A stretch of 64,000 bases of DNA from Congeria kusceri (lineage: Eukaryota > Mollusca > Bivalvia > Myida > Dreissenidae), in contig CM051028.1 in NCBI GenBank assembly GCA_027627225.1, positions 18,929,701 through 18,993,700 on the forward strand, in the 5' to 3' direction. Made by a program: the position numbers and the translations under genes. This document shows positions 1-13,300 of the stretch, piece by piece. Every line of letters starts with the position of its first letter. Position 1 is the stretch's first letter. A model generated the notes under the pieces. The model did no database searches. It was given only the letters and a program-made list of their open reading frames with translations, and was not told where the DNA came from.

Positions 1-490
1 TTCACAAGGTGAACATTTGTGGAAAGTAATTAAAATACCTTGGTGAATGATGCAGTAACAGTCCGGACAAAATCGGACGGACGCATGCAAGCACAGATGC
101 ACGCACGCACAGGCGCACGCACTCATGCACACACACCGAACCGACATTGTGACAACTAAGTCGAGCTAACCGCAAGCGAGCTCGACAAAAATACCTTTAT
201 TTTGTAGTCAATCAACATTCTATAAATAGGGTATGCAATGATGACGTGTGTGTCCGAGCAATAATCACGATGTCCGGGTTTTCCGATAACGTCATTCCCC
301 AAAATATAATTTAACGAACTATTAATAAACGGAAATTTCCAGACTTCTTCTTTTAGGACTCCACTTGACATAGATTACATTTATAAAAAGTTTAAACGTA
401 AAGCTTTATATTTGATTTTAATGCTATCGAAATTTACTAAAAGAAATAGGTGACGGTGTATGTACTAATAAATAGAGAATATGTGTTTGC
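1..490. other. Left edge, no gene seen
   Basis: Bases 60-140 are an imperfect CA/GC-rich simple repeat with gcacgcac steps. The rest is unremarkable intergenic or intronic DNA. Confidence 0.6.
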
Positions 491-621
491 TTTCGGTGTG
501 ATAGCGTTATATCATCACTACAAAGGGAGACAATCAATATTTTAACGAGCGCTTGCGCGAGAGTGAAAACATGTAAATTGTAACAATTTCCAGTGATAAT
601 ATAACGTTTATCACATCGAAA
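491..621. mobile_element. Short palindromic MITE-like element
   Basis: Terminal inverted repeats of about 29 bp (left tttcggtgtgatagcg, right cgtttatcacatcgaaa) enclose a core with gagcgcttgcgcga. A related element lies at 63599-63745. No transposase is present, so it would be non-autonomous. Confidence 0.65.
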
Positions 622-704
622 ATTTTCATTTCATGCTATGCAGTATTTTTTTACATTAAAAAAGTAGTCCAGCACAGTGAATGATATAAGGATTTATCTC
701 ACTA

Positions 705-707
<3 letters not shown>

Positions 708-788
<81 letters not shown>
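708..788. repeat. (TA)n microsatellite
   Basis: About 80 bp of uninterrupted TA dinucleotides. Confidence 0.97.
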
Positions 789-790
<2 letters not shown>

Positions 791-1257
791 CACCACTTAG
801 CATAAAACAAAACAATGTAATTACATGTATTTCCATCGATGCATTGCTTTTGTATGTGTATGTATTTATTTGTTTGATCTACTTACATTCCTAACTTGTA
901 CACCTATTTAGAATATATTTATAAATATATATGTTGTTCAAAATAATAACAAATATACATTCTTCATTGAAAACATCAATGAGGGATGTCGAGTGAAAAC
1001 AGGGCTTACTGCCAGTGCGTGAAGGCACTTTCCGCCTACAGTGGATTTATGTTTAAAAGAGACTTTTTTTAAACAGAAAATACCATAAAAACGGAAAGTG
1101 CCGACCCGGGACGACACTTTACGCACTTGCATTAAACCTGGTTTTCCCACGACATGCCTCATGTATTTCCCCTAATCACATACGAGCAATGCTAATATGC
1201 CTAACGTTCGATATAAAATAAGAGAAGTTTCGTTATTTGTAATTCTGTTTACGAAAG

Positions 1258-1380
1258 GTTCCAGATGATCTGAAGAGCTCTCGCTACAAGATCTCCACGA
1301 CGAGGCAAACCTTCACTACGAGGAGGACATTCTGATCCTTATACAGACTGATAAGTCACGATATTCCGGCGGACAATAAG
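1258..1380 (+). pseudogene. TEP exon 1 in window: end of MG1 / start of MG2, damaged
   Basis: Two frames together give a recognisable MG1-MG2 junction. The first frame starts VPDDLKSSRYKIS after an acceptor at 1256-1257. The second reads NLHYEEDILILIQTDKSRYS followed by GGQ, matching the family pattern in which MG1 ends and MG2 begins with LIQTDKPxYxPGQ. The two frames differ by one base, so a single-base deletion near 1300-1312 is implied. An in-frame TAA at 1377-1379 follows GGQ directly. A donor (gtgcgg) follows at 1381, giving phase 1, which fits the next exon. The conserved Pro of TDKP is Ser. Homology is convincing; exact borders are not. Confidence 0.6.
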
Positions 1381-4300
1381 GTGCGGACGTGCGAGTCACA
1401 ACGCACTTGTATTTAATAATTACTTATCAGTAGTCACCAACGATGTGATAGTGTACTCGATGTACTTATTATATGGTTCAATTTCAAACTTATTATTCCG
1501 ATATACAGCATATTCTGATTAGCATATAACTGATATAAATGCATGATTACACTTTTCAGTACCTTGTAGTTTAAATGTGCCATTTGCGAAAGTATAAGTT
1601 AATAATTTCAGTATACATGTATTATGCATAATATGATACGACAATGTATATACAATAATTAATAGACCTTTGATATGACAGTGCAAACGGTACAAGTTTA
1701 CAGAGTACTTGGCCAATGTGTTTGTATTGAAACATTATTAGTTGATTTACCATACATTTTTGATGTGATTTTATTTGATTTCCATTGACAGTCAAGTACA
1801 GAGCTATATTTCTTTTGCTTGACCTTTCTCACTACCCCGGCAATGTATCCCTCTCTATTTATGTAAGTATATCTCGATTTTATAGGTGACCATAATTTAG
1901 TCATATGTTTATGTTTCAGCCGTAAATAATGTATTTATTCTCGTTGGGTAAACAGCTTTAACTCAATCTCATTACAATCAAATCCTAACGTTCTTAGGAT
2001 CTGAAGACATAGTATAACAGGTGACGTTCAAATGACCTTCCTAACAATAAAGTATCAGCCCTGATCTGCCCGATGAAATTGCCTTTTGCACAGCAATGTT
2101 TGGCCACGGTTTTTGAGAAGTGATGCATTTCCAGATGATCCTCGGAAAATCATTTACAGTTAATTTTCACGGGGATAGCAATGGATATAGTGGCAAGAAA
2201 ACATCCAAAGTTCACGTTATAGTGCGTAGAATTTGTCGTTTATATATGAAGTTATACCACAGCATTTTGAAGGCAACATTTTTTTTGGCTCCTGAAAAGG
2301 TCATTTGAAGTAACCCCTAATGCGAAGTCATCAGATCCAGTCAGCGGATATATTTATAATAGCGTCAGACTGCAGATGATTTTAATGATTTTGATATGTT
2401 ACGGCACACGGACATAAACACACTAAATTTAGCATTTGATTCACGTTTTGTAGAATTAAACAATTATTCATGATCTCTCAGCATAGAAAATAACGATCCT
2501 TTTCGTTTAATGTTTAACTACTGAGGTCAAATATGTTATTTACGAAAGTTTAGCATATAAAACCAAGCTATGTAATTTGACCTTGTATACCTTGCATTAC
2601 GGCTTCTTCCTGAGATGCACGACGATTATCTGTGATACGTACTATTAATTATGATGCTCGGTCTTGAAATCTTGTCAACAGGCATGGATTTAGCTGATAC
2701 TTGTATTAACATTATTTCATCGTGAACCAGACAGTTACAATTCTGTTGCTTTGGTGAATATTAAAAACTGAGTAATTAAATTGTAATTCAATTGAAATCT
2801 CTGTTATTACTATTCAATTTGAAATGCTATTCTATGAGGTTAAATTTTATTTACAAGTGGATGTATTGTAATTAATTATGTGCCAAGTGTGAGGTTCGGC
2901 ATGCCTTCACACGGGTTTAAACCCCCAATGCCAAATTCATTGACCGTTCCAAGGCGGTGACTCCATTTTTAATAATTTGTATGTTTTGTGTTCTGTTGTG
3001 CGTATTGTCCTGTATGGTTTAGGCAATTGGTCACTTGCTTTAAATAATAGATTAGCTGATGTTAATAAGTCTTTCTCTTCATGTGATGTCTCTGGAGTTT
3101 CATTATTCTTATATTAAGTCTACTGCACAAGAAGTCCAGCATAGTTTAAATTGGAAAAAATGTCTAAACATTTGTTCTTCTAAAACTGTGGCTAGATTTT
3201 CACACAAATTCTCCATCGTTGGTCTTCTAACAAAAGTTTTCAAATGGTTCCAGTTCACCAAAATCAGCTTCACACGCTTTATCTGCATGAAACATTTGTG
3301 TGTGCATGAAAACTCTAGATGCGAAAAACAACCGCATACAAGAAGTTGGACCGGTTCGAAGTAACGATGGAGTCATCTAAGGACAACTTGACTTAAGTAG
3401 AGAGCCAGCGTTTGGAGATTGGAAAATAGAAGCCAAGTGTTTGGTAAGTACAATAATAAAGTTGTAAACGTTTATAAACGTTTTTATACAGAGAAGATTA
3501 CTTGGGGGCCTCTCCTGCGTCGTCCGTCGTCCGAGTGCCGTCAACAATTTGTTTTGTTCTCACGCTCGAGATTTCACTTTTTTCCAATCTTAACCAAACT
3601 TGTACAGTTTGTGTTATGATCATAAAATTTCGGACGGAATTGTTATTGGGCTAGATCATACCAGTACCTCTAGAGCAATTGCCCCTTTTTATTCATAAAA
3701 TGTGCAAAAATGCCCTTTTCCAACATATAGTCTTTATTTTCCATCCAATCTTAACCAAACTTTCACAGTTTGTGTATGACTATCAGATCTCAGCAGAATC
3801 CAAAATGGGCCAGATGGTGATTCAAACACCGGAGTTATTGCCCTTTGTCTATAAGAACATATACAAAAATGGACATTATTCATGATAGAGACTTCATTTT
3901 TTATCCAATCTTCACCAATCTAGCAAAGTTTGTCTGTGACCATGAGATGACAGTTGAAGCTGAATATAAGCATGATCGGACCAGAAACACCGGAGTTATT
4001 GCACTTTGTGAAAAAAATATTCAAAAACGGACGTTATTCAGGATAGAGACTGCATATTTCATCCAATCTTCACCAATCTTGACCAGTTTTTCTATGACCA
4101 TAAAATTAAAGGTGGAGTAGAATTATACAAAATCGTGCCAGAAACAACGGATTTATAGCCCTTTGTTTGTGACAAAATATACAAAAATGGACATTATTCA
4201 TGATGTAGACTTAATTTTTCAACCAATCTTCACCAGTTTGTCTAGGAACGTAAGGTTACATCAGAAGTCGAATATAATCATGCACGGGTCAGGCACACCA

Positions 4301-7300
4301 GAGTTATTGCCCATCGTCTGTGGAAAAAAATATCAACAAGTTATCAATGATTGGCTTGCACACACACTTTTTTTATTCAATGTTGACCAAACTTATACAG
4401 TTTGCGTATGCTCGTAAATGTTGATTGACAAAATTTGATTTCCAACACCGCACATCCTCTACCCAATTCGTACTTTAGTTATCCCATTGCACCAACTGAT
4501 ATTTTTAATCAAATCGATCCTTTCCCCCTTTGCGTATTGCTGAGATATCTGAATTTTCAAACCTTTTACAACACTATGGTCTTCATCTGTTCTCAGGTGA
4601 GCGCTTTGGACCATCATGGCCCTCTTGTTATCTATTGAGGGACCTCTCATGCGTCGTCATTAGTCAAGCGTCTGTCGTCCATATGCCGTCAACAATGTAT
4701 TTGTCCTCACGATATAAACTTAAATTTTATCCAATCTTGATCAAACTTGCACAGTTTGTGCATGACCATAACTCTCGAACGGAAATGTTATAGGGCCAAA
4801 ACGCATAAGTAACACTAAGGTTATTGCCCCCTTTTTCATGCAAAATAATGCCTTTGTCCAACATATGGACTTTATGTATCATCCAATTTTTACTAAACTT
4901 TACAATCTTTTCATCAGAAACAACTTTTTAATACTGGATTTTATATAGTTATAGTTACCTTATAGGCAGCTTTGACAATCTTCTTGTCAGACACCACTTG
5001 GTGGATTTTGAAATAATTTCGCTCACCTGAGCACGAAGTTTGTTTGTATGAAATAATGCAAAAGAATGGACCTTTTGCAAGACAGATACTTTATATTTCG
5101 TCGTATTTTTTTATCGAATCAAACTTGCACCGTTTGTGTAGGACCATAAGATCTCAGATGGAATCAAATATGGGCCAGTTTTGATTAGAATCAACAGAGT
5201 TATTGTTTTTTTGTTGTTGTTTTGTTTTTTAAATAGCAAAAAGACTGTTTACATAAAGACTTGATTTTACATACAATCAAATTTCATAGATTGTGCTTGG
5301 CCATTATATCTCAGACAAGCTTACTAACATCACTTTACATACGGATACTTTTTGCAATATACTTGATATACTATTTTCTTTTTATTTTCTTTAGTATCCT
5401 TGGCCCCTATTTCTACCTTAAAAAAATGTAATTGATAATACAGGTGACTCGTGTGGAATGCCTGGCTAGCATACTCGCCTTTTTCCTGGTCAACCCATGT
5501 CTGATCCCTGTCCGACACATGTGAGTTCAATTGGTGGTTACCACACCGCACCGATGGACTTCCACTGTGCTTCCAGTGCCAGTATTAATTAAGAAAAGAC
5601 TTAGAATAAAGAAACATTACTTGTGTGTTTGCATGTATTTGCATATATGCCGGGTACTAATTTTGCTTACGAGGGGCATTTGGTTTAAATTCGTAGAACG
5701 GAGCGGATAATTAACAACTATTCTTATTTGTATTATTTTGCTCAGTTGAGCCCTTCAATGTGTTTCCCTCATGCTTCCACGCAATTTTTGCAGCGACCTA
5801 CAACCTTCCTGAAGGCGGCAGGGTATTCGTTTTTAGGTATATGCAGTAGATACTGCAAGACGGCGCTCCCTATACTGATCCGCGAGTCAAACTGGCAAGC
5901 TCATCCTTTAGTCTTGGAAAGAGCCAAATGTCACATGGGGATAGGTCTAAACAATTCGGGAGATAATCTATTGTTCCGACTCCTATTCTTGCAAAACGTC
6001 TTGTAAGCAGCTGATTTGTAGGCAGGCGCGTTGTCATGGAAAAGCTTAATGCTGCGTAACCCCTGTGTGAGGGCGCCTTTCCGGCGAGAAATCGATCACT
6101 TTTTTCAAGTACCTGATCTTTATAAAAGCTCCCTGTCACGGATGTGCCTTTTGAAACCGGAATTTGCAAACGCTGCCCTTGTTGTTGAAACAAATCGAGT
6201 ACAGAATACCTGTTGACGGTTTACACCTTGCAATAATCGGTCTTGCACAATCGCACCCGATCCAAACCTCATCTTTTGATTTTCTTTCTGGTTTAAAATT
6301 GTAGATCTCATCTCCGGTAACTACTTCATTTAACCGCCGCTGGTCACACTGATCATAAGTATCAATGACATTGTATACCATTTTAACACACGTTTCTTTC
6401 TTACCGTCAGACAGTAAATGGGAAACCCAACGGGCGCACACTTTCCGTAGTTCAAGCCGTTCACGCAAAATTGTATTAACACTTGACGAAGGAATGCCAC
6501 TTATGTCAGCTAATTCGTGCACTGTATAGCGCGCATTTTCTTCAATCAAGTTTCTGATGGTTTCAACACTATTGTCCGTTACCACGGTAACCGACATCCC
6601 CGACCTTGGATCACTTTCGGTTGACTCCCGACCTTCTTTAAATCGTTTAGACCATTTACAAACAGCACTATACTGGAAAGCATCATCTTTGTAAATGTTC
6701 TGCAAATGATTTTTTGATGAAGGACAGCCTAATCGAGCTCGAATCTTGAAATACATTCTTTGCTCTGACACAATGTCGTCCATTTTGCTAGCCATTTTTG
6801 CATTAGTATAGGTGACTACGTGGTACAGAGAAGCTGCGATAACGCGCATAAGGAAAACCTTCACCACGAGGAAGTTAATTGTACATCGGAAAAGTACCGA
6901 ACTTTGGCTAACTAGATCAAATATGTGTGTGTATCGACACAGATGCGTATTGTTTATATGTTCTTTGAACATAAACAAGAATGTCTTTAAAAAAGACAAT
7001 CGGCATTGAAATTAATATTGAGATGTCATTTTTTCCATAAATCTTGTACAAGAGGTCCAAGATAATCGGTTATGTGACTTCTCGGATCCCATATTTTTTG
7101 GTCCCTACTAAGGAGAATTCTCGGACTGCAGATTTTTTGGTCCCTACTACGGAGACTTCTCGGACAATAAATTTTTCGAGCACCTTAAGAAAACTTATAA
7201 TCCCTAAAATTAATTTGAGATAAACTCAATCATTGTTAATATCTGTACCGTGAATGAACCGATAAGATACCGCCCCATGTTTCCACCAGTGATAACTGAA

Positions 7301-10300
7301 TAATCTAAATACAAGTAATTTATGTAAACATAATTGATACATGAATGTGTAAGGCAAATTTAACATATTGACATTGTCAGAAAATAATAGCGGGAATGAA
7401 TGAAAATTATTATATATATCAGACAAGTGTACATAGTTATGTTAAATAATATACTATATGTATTATTATTATTGCACATGTTGTATTGATGCTACGCAAA
7501 TGAAGTTAAAGTAACATGAATAACGTTTCGACGTTTAGACTTCTTTTATTACATTTTACTTATAGAAAGATGTTTAACAATTTTATAGATAGAATAAGAA
7601 GCTGATAGAAAGGTGCGATTATAAATAATTCTTAAATAAACACAACCACAATTAAAATATAAATTAACATGCGCAGACAGTTGATAAATTTTCCATTTAT
7701 TGAAATTCTTGGGTTTAGGATTCTCCGGACGCTAACTGATGTTTGTGTAGAAACGCAGCTTTACCGCGCGCTATTTTTAGAAAGATTCTTCTGCATGAGT
7801 TGTACGAATTCACGGGGACGACAGTCGGTTTCAGCGGTCAATGATATTTTTACACAATGATAAAATAAAAGGATATATAAGCTCAATCAAATTTGCTACT
7901 TCTTGTTTTGCGTATTTATAAGAAAAAAACCAGAAAATTACCACTTTAAATTGTGAGCCTGCGAGCTTAACAGGCAACATTGTACGTTGTGACCGACTCT
8001 CGTCCTCGTGAATTGTATCATTGTAATTGCTATTTATAGAGCGCGCCGATTATGTAGGCTCTACGATATAGTTATTTCATTATGTGAATGAATATAAAAT
8101 TCTGATCATGACATACAATAAGTAAAATTGTTCATAATTATGTTCATTTCTAGAGGTTATGTTGAAGATATGTTTATAACTTTATTTTAACCGCTTATGT
8201 CAACAATAATATAAATTTTAATCCCGAAAAGTATGCAACAGTTATTGATATACGTTAAACGATTGTTTTAAGTTTGCATTCCCTAAAATAAAAAATGTGC
8301 CCGATTCTATTGGCATTCAATTTTCCCGCTGCATAATTATCGCAAGAAATCTAGGCCAATATTGATCTTAGACAGCTGCGCCGAAAAATGCTACTCGTAT
8401 GTCATCCAATAAATCATTCTATAATTGAAAGCTTAAATTGGCGTTGGTGAAAACTAAGTTACATTCATATTAACAGCATTTTTAGAACAGAACTGTTTCA
8501 AAAATATTTTCAAACCTTAAGTCTTAAGAATTGGTTGGTGAAAAGGGGCTACACCCCCACCCCTCTCATCACCAGACACACATAAATAAAACAAAGATGG
8601 TTGGGTATATTGGTTTGCTTATGTCGGGTGGTCGGTCTGTTGGTAGACCACTTTCGTTTCCATTCTTTAAAAGTACTTATCTGATCTTCACCAAAACTTA
8701 ATGAAACTCTTTGTGGGCATAATATCATGGTCAAGTAGTGGGTAGGTTGATATATTGATTTTGTGATGGAAAGTTGTAAGTCTGGATGTATGGATGTATG
8801 GACTCCTGAACTTGTATGCGCTTGTCCTCCGTAACCCTTGGTCTGATTTTGACCGAAAACTTAACGGATGCTCCTTACCAAGTCTATTTGTGCATATTTT
8901 CGACATATCGTTGGCGGCGGCTTTTGGTGGAGTTATGGCCCTTTGAAGTTTTTCACATAACATACCTTGTCTGCGCTTGTTATCTGTAACCCCTGATCGG
9001 ATTTTGATGAAATTCCACAGGATTGATCAGTACCAAATCTAGTTGTGTATATCATCAATATGCCGTCGTCGGCGGCATTTTTAGCGGGCTTACGGCCCTT
9101 TGAAGGTTTACACATAACATACCTGTTCTGACCATGTGCTTCGTAACCCCTGGTCGGAATTTGACGAAACTTCCCAGAATTGATCAGTTTCAAGTCTAGT
9201 TGTGCATACTGTTGGCATGTCATCGGCGGCGGATTGTGGGCGGAGTTATGGCCCTTTGAATTGTTTGACATTACAGACCTTTTCTGTTCTTATTCCCCGT
9301 AATCACTGGTCGGATTTTGACGAAACGAAACAGTACAAAGTCTTATTTTGTATATTGTCGTCGGCGGATATTTGGTGGACTAACGGCACTTTGAATTTTT
9401 TCACAAAACCTCGTCTGCACTTGCGCTCCGTAACCCCTTCTCGGATTTGGACGAAACGCCACAGGATTGATCAGTACCAAGTCTAATTGTGCTTGTTGTC
9501 GTCGGCGGAATTTTGGCGGAGTAACGATCCTTTGAAGTTTCTCACATAAAATATCTTGTCTGCGCTTGTTCTCCGTTAACCCTGGTCGGATTTTGACGAA
9601 ACCTTCACAGGATTTATCAGTACCAAATCTAGATGTGGATATCGTCGGCAGCGGATTTTTGGAGGAGTTAAGGCGCTATGAAGTTTTTTACATAACATAT
9701 CTTGTCTTCGCTTGTTTTCCGTAGCCTCTGGTCGCATTTTGACGAAACATCATAGGATTGATCATTACAAGTCTAGTTGTGCATATTGTTGGCGTGTCGT
9801 TGGCGACGGTTTTTGGGCGGAGTTATGGCCCTTTGAATTGTTCAAATAACATACGTTGTCTGTGGTTGTTCTCCGTAACCACTAGTCGGATTTTGATGAA
9901 ACGTCACAGGATTGATCAGTACCAAGTGTTATTGTGCGTTTGGCGGCATGTTGTCGTCGACGGATTTTGGCGGAGTTAATGCCCTTTAAAGTTTTCAAAT
10001 AACAGATATTGTCGACGGTTGTTCTCCGTAACGCCTTGTCGGGTTTTGACGAAACGTCACAAGATTGATCAGTTCCAAGTCTAGTTGTGCATATTGTCGG
10101 CATGTCGTCGTGAGCAGATTTTTTGGTGAGTTATGGCCCTTTGAAATGTATCACATTACAGACATTGTCTGCACTTGATCTCCGTAACCCGTAGTCGGAA
10201 TTCGACGAAACGTTACAGGGTTGATCAGTACCAAGTCTAGTTGTGAATGTCTTTGACATGTCGCCGTCAGCGGATTTTCTACGAAGTTATGGCCCTTTGA

Positions 10301-13300
10301 AGTTTTTCACATCACAGACCTTGTCTGAGCTTGTTCTCCTTAACCCCTGGTGGAATTGTAAGAAATTTCAACATGATTGATCAGTACTAAGTATTCTTTG
10401 TTGTTGTTGTTTTGTTTTTTATTTGGATTTTTTGCCGTTTTTAACAGTATTTCAGTCATAGCACGACGGTCAGTTAACCTACTCACACTTTTCTTGGGCA
10501 AGCTTTGCCGATCGGTTTACCAGTACCTGGTGCATATACTTATGCTGGTTACTGACAACCGCCCTACTTGAATCAGAGGTAGGGGAGAATGACAGTAGAA
10601 ATAATGTCATGACCAATCCCCACACAAGTTATGATGCCGGGCTATGGTTCGTACTCACGATCAAACAGATGGACAGTCCAGCGGTCTACCAACTGAGCTA
10701 GGCGGACCCGGCAAAAGTACTACGAATAGCTATGCATAGTGTCTGCATGTCGTCGTCGGCAGATGTTTGGCTGAGCTACTGCCCTTTGAAGGTTTTCATA
10801 TTATACATATTGTCTGCGCTTGTTCTCCGTTGCCCCTGGTCGGATTTTGAGGTAACGTCATATTATTGATCAGTACTAACTCTAGTTTTGCATATCGTCG
10901 GCATGTCGTTATCGGCGGATCTTTTGGCGGAGTTATGGCACTTTGTTTTTTTCACATAAAAGACCTTGTCTGCGCTTTTTTTTCCGTAACCCCTGGTCGG
11001 ATTTTGACATAACTTAACAGGATTTTTCAGTACCAATTCTAGTCGTGCATATCGTCGGCGGCAGAATTTTGGCGGAGTTATTGTCCTTCAAGTTGTTGAC
11101 ATTACATACCTTGTCTGTGCTATTTTGGCTGGAATTTTAACAAAACTTCACAGGATTGATCAGTATCAAGTGTGGTTGTGCATATTTTCGGAATGTCATG
11201 GTAAATGGATTTTGGGTGGAATTATGGCGGTGCATAGGGGAGATATATGTTGTTGTTGTTTTTCATATGCAAGGGTTACCAAACACAAATTTAAAAAAAC
11301 ATTACAGTTGATCAGCTAAAAGAATGATTTAAGATCTTCGTGGCACACGAGCTTTAAATCTCATTTATTGAAACCTGTTCCAACAATAAAGTATTTGTCG
11401 TTACGTGGTGAGCCCTTTGGGCTATCTCGGCTCTCTTGTTATAGAAATGTTTCTTGCATGATCTGCTACCAAATTCTTTCAAATAAGTTTGATCTGTTTA
11501 AAAACAAGGTTTCATAATATATTGATATGGGTGTTAGTGGTCCATTATTATCATATGTGTCAACATTTAACTTCAAACATATATTTATTCGCTATTCATT
11601 TTTCAAAAGCCATTATGATGCCTTAAACTCGGATTATTGACCTATGGCCATCATAGCCCTCTTGTTATAGATTTTGAATTTAGAATTATAGTTTTATAAC
11701 CGATTGATGTATATTTTCAACGAAAATGTATGAGTATGAGTATATTTCGTCTGTAGAAAGTCAGAAGGGGCTATCATTCTTGACCCCATGATGATGATAC
11801 AATCTGGCTTTCAAGGAACAATATTTGGGCAAACAATAGTATAGATTATTTTTACATTTCTCTCTACCAGATGTTCACATTAAGGTAGTTGCACGCGTCT
11901 TTCTACAAAGGTAATATAAATTGCCACCACACGTGTTGGTCTTGGCTATCTACGATAAAATAGGGTGGGACATTTGTAACCGTCAATGTCTGACTGGGCC
12001 AGCTTCGTATCGAACTAATTTACGATGCTGCATACCAAAAACTAGGTATGGAATTACCTATCTTTCAGTCACTGGTGAAGAGCAAGATGTTCAAAGTCGC
12101 TGATTACAGTGAGTAATTGAGTTTTCATATAAATGTATAAAGCTTAAATAAATATACGTTTACATTCATATAGTTTCAAAATGATAAAATCTGATCGAAC
12201 ATACAACCGTCGAAGCAATATTGCGTTCTATGCAATAAATTAGTGTTTAAATAGATTTTCAAATGTGTGCATTTATAAATGCCCTTGCTATGTATGTTTA
12301 TTGACATGCAGATCGGCCGAGGTTTTCTGTACAAGTTCTTCTTCCGCCTGTCATAATGGTGACTGACAGTTACTTAGATGTCTCCGTGCAAGCACGGTAC
12401 AGTATTCTCGAAATTAATTCCATACATTATTTTCGCCAATTAGAAATATCAAAGTAATAAGCAAAAAGTAATAAAAAATTACATTTCAAAACACGATGAA
12501 AACTAAAAAACATCTAGAGTTGGAGTGCTGAAAGAACATGTTACTTAACAAACTTGATGTTTTTTTAGTTCGAAATTTACGTTTAAAACTCGAAATCGCT
12601 TTTAGACGTGAATTTTAATTCAGGATTATAATGATAAATTATTTATTTAAGGCTATCAGGAATTGTAACGAATATTTCGTCTTTAAGTACACGAAAGCCC
12701 GCCAGCATATGTCATAGCAAGCCTAATTTGAGATCATGTTTTCCGAAATGGTACTGTGATAACAACGGCTGCCAGTTCATCAAGCAATCTGTCCAATGGA
12801 AAGATTTATACGTGTATGTTTTATAAGTGTTGTACAAATATTGTAGATTTACCTTCAACGCCGATGTATATGGCAATTGTACGCTCCAATTCCAAGAGGG
12901 AAATTTGCCTCCTCATTTCGAAATTTCAAAAGAGGTATTTCTTTAATTTACTTTTATACTTTCATGACAATTTACAGCTAATAATCAATCAATGTTACTA
13001 TAGAAACATGCCCACATGACACGGATACCTATTATCAGGAACACTATTTACAGTTCCGTAAGGAATGCTTTTAAATAGAATATGTATGCCACACGAATAG
13101 CGACACTCGTAGTATAATTTATATATATATATATATATAGTTATTGGCTGATATAACACATATTCAACATTTACTGGTCTTTGTAATTATTGGTGCAATA
13201 TCTGCCTTGGGCCATGTCCTTTAATTCTACCATGTTTGAATATCTTATGCAAAGCAATGCGATTCAAAAGACCTTTTTGTAACATCTACCTTGAACAAAG

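Noticed and set aside
5440..5570. Possible tRNA-like SINE with cctggctagcatactcgcc
   Set aside because: Similarity to box A/B is too weak to support a call.
8933..11319. Many short open frames on both strands
   Set aside because: All lie in the ~155 bp tandem repeat and are not conserved as frames.
8780..11440. Regular repeat array considered as a CRISPR-like array
   Set aside because: Units of ~155 bp are contiguous and degenerate without distinct spacers, in a eukaryotic genome.
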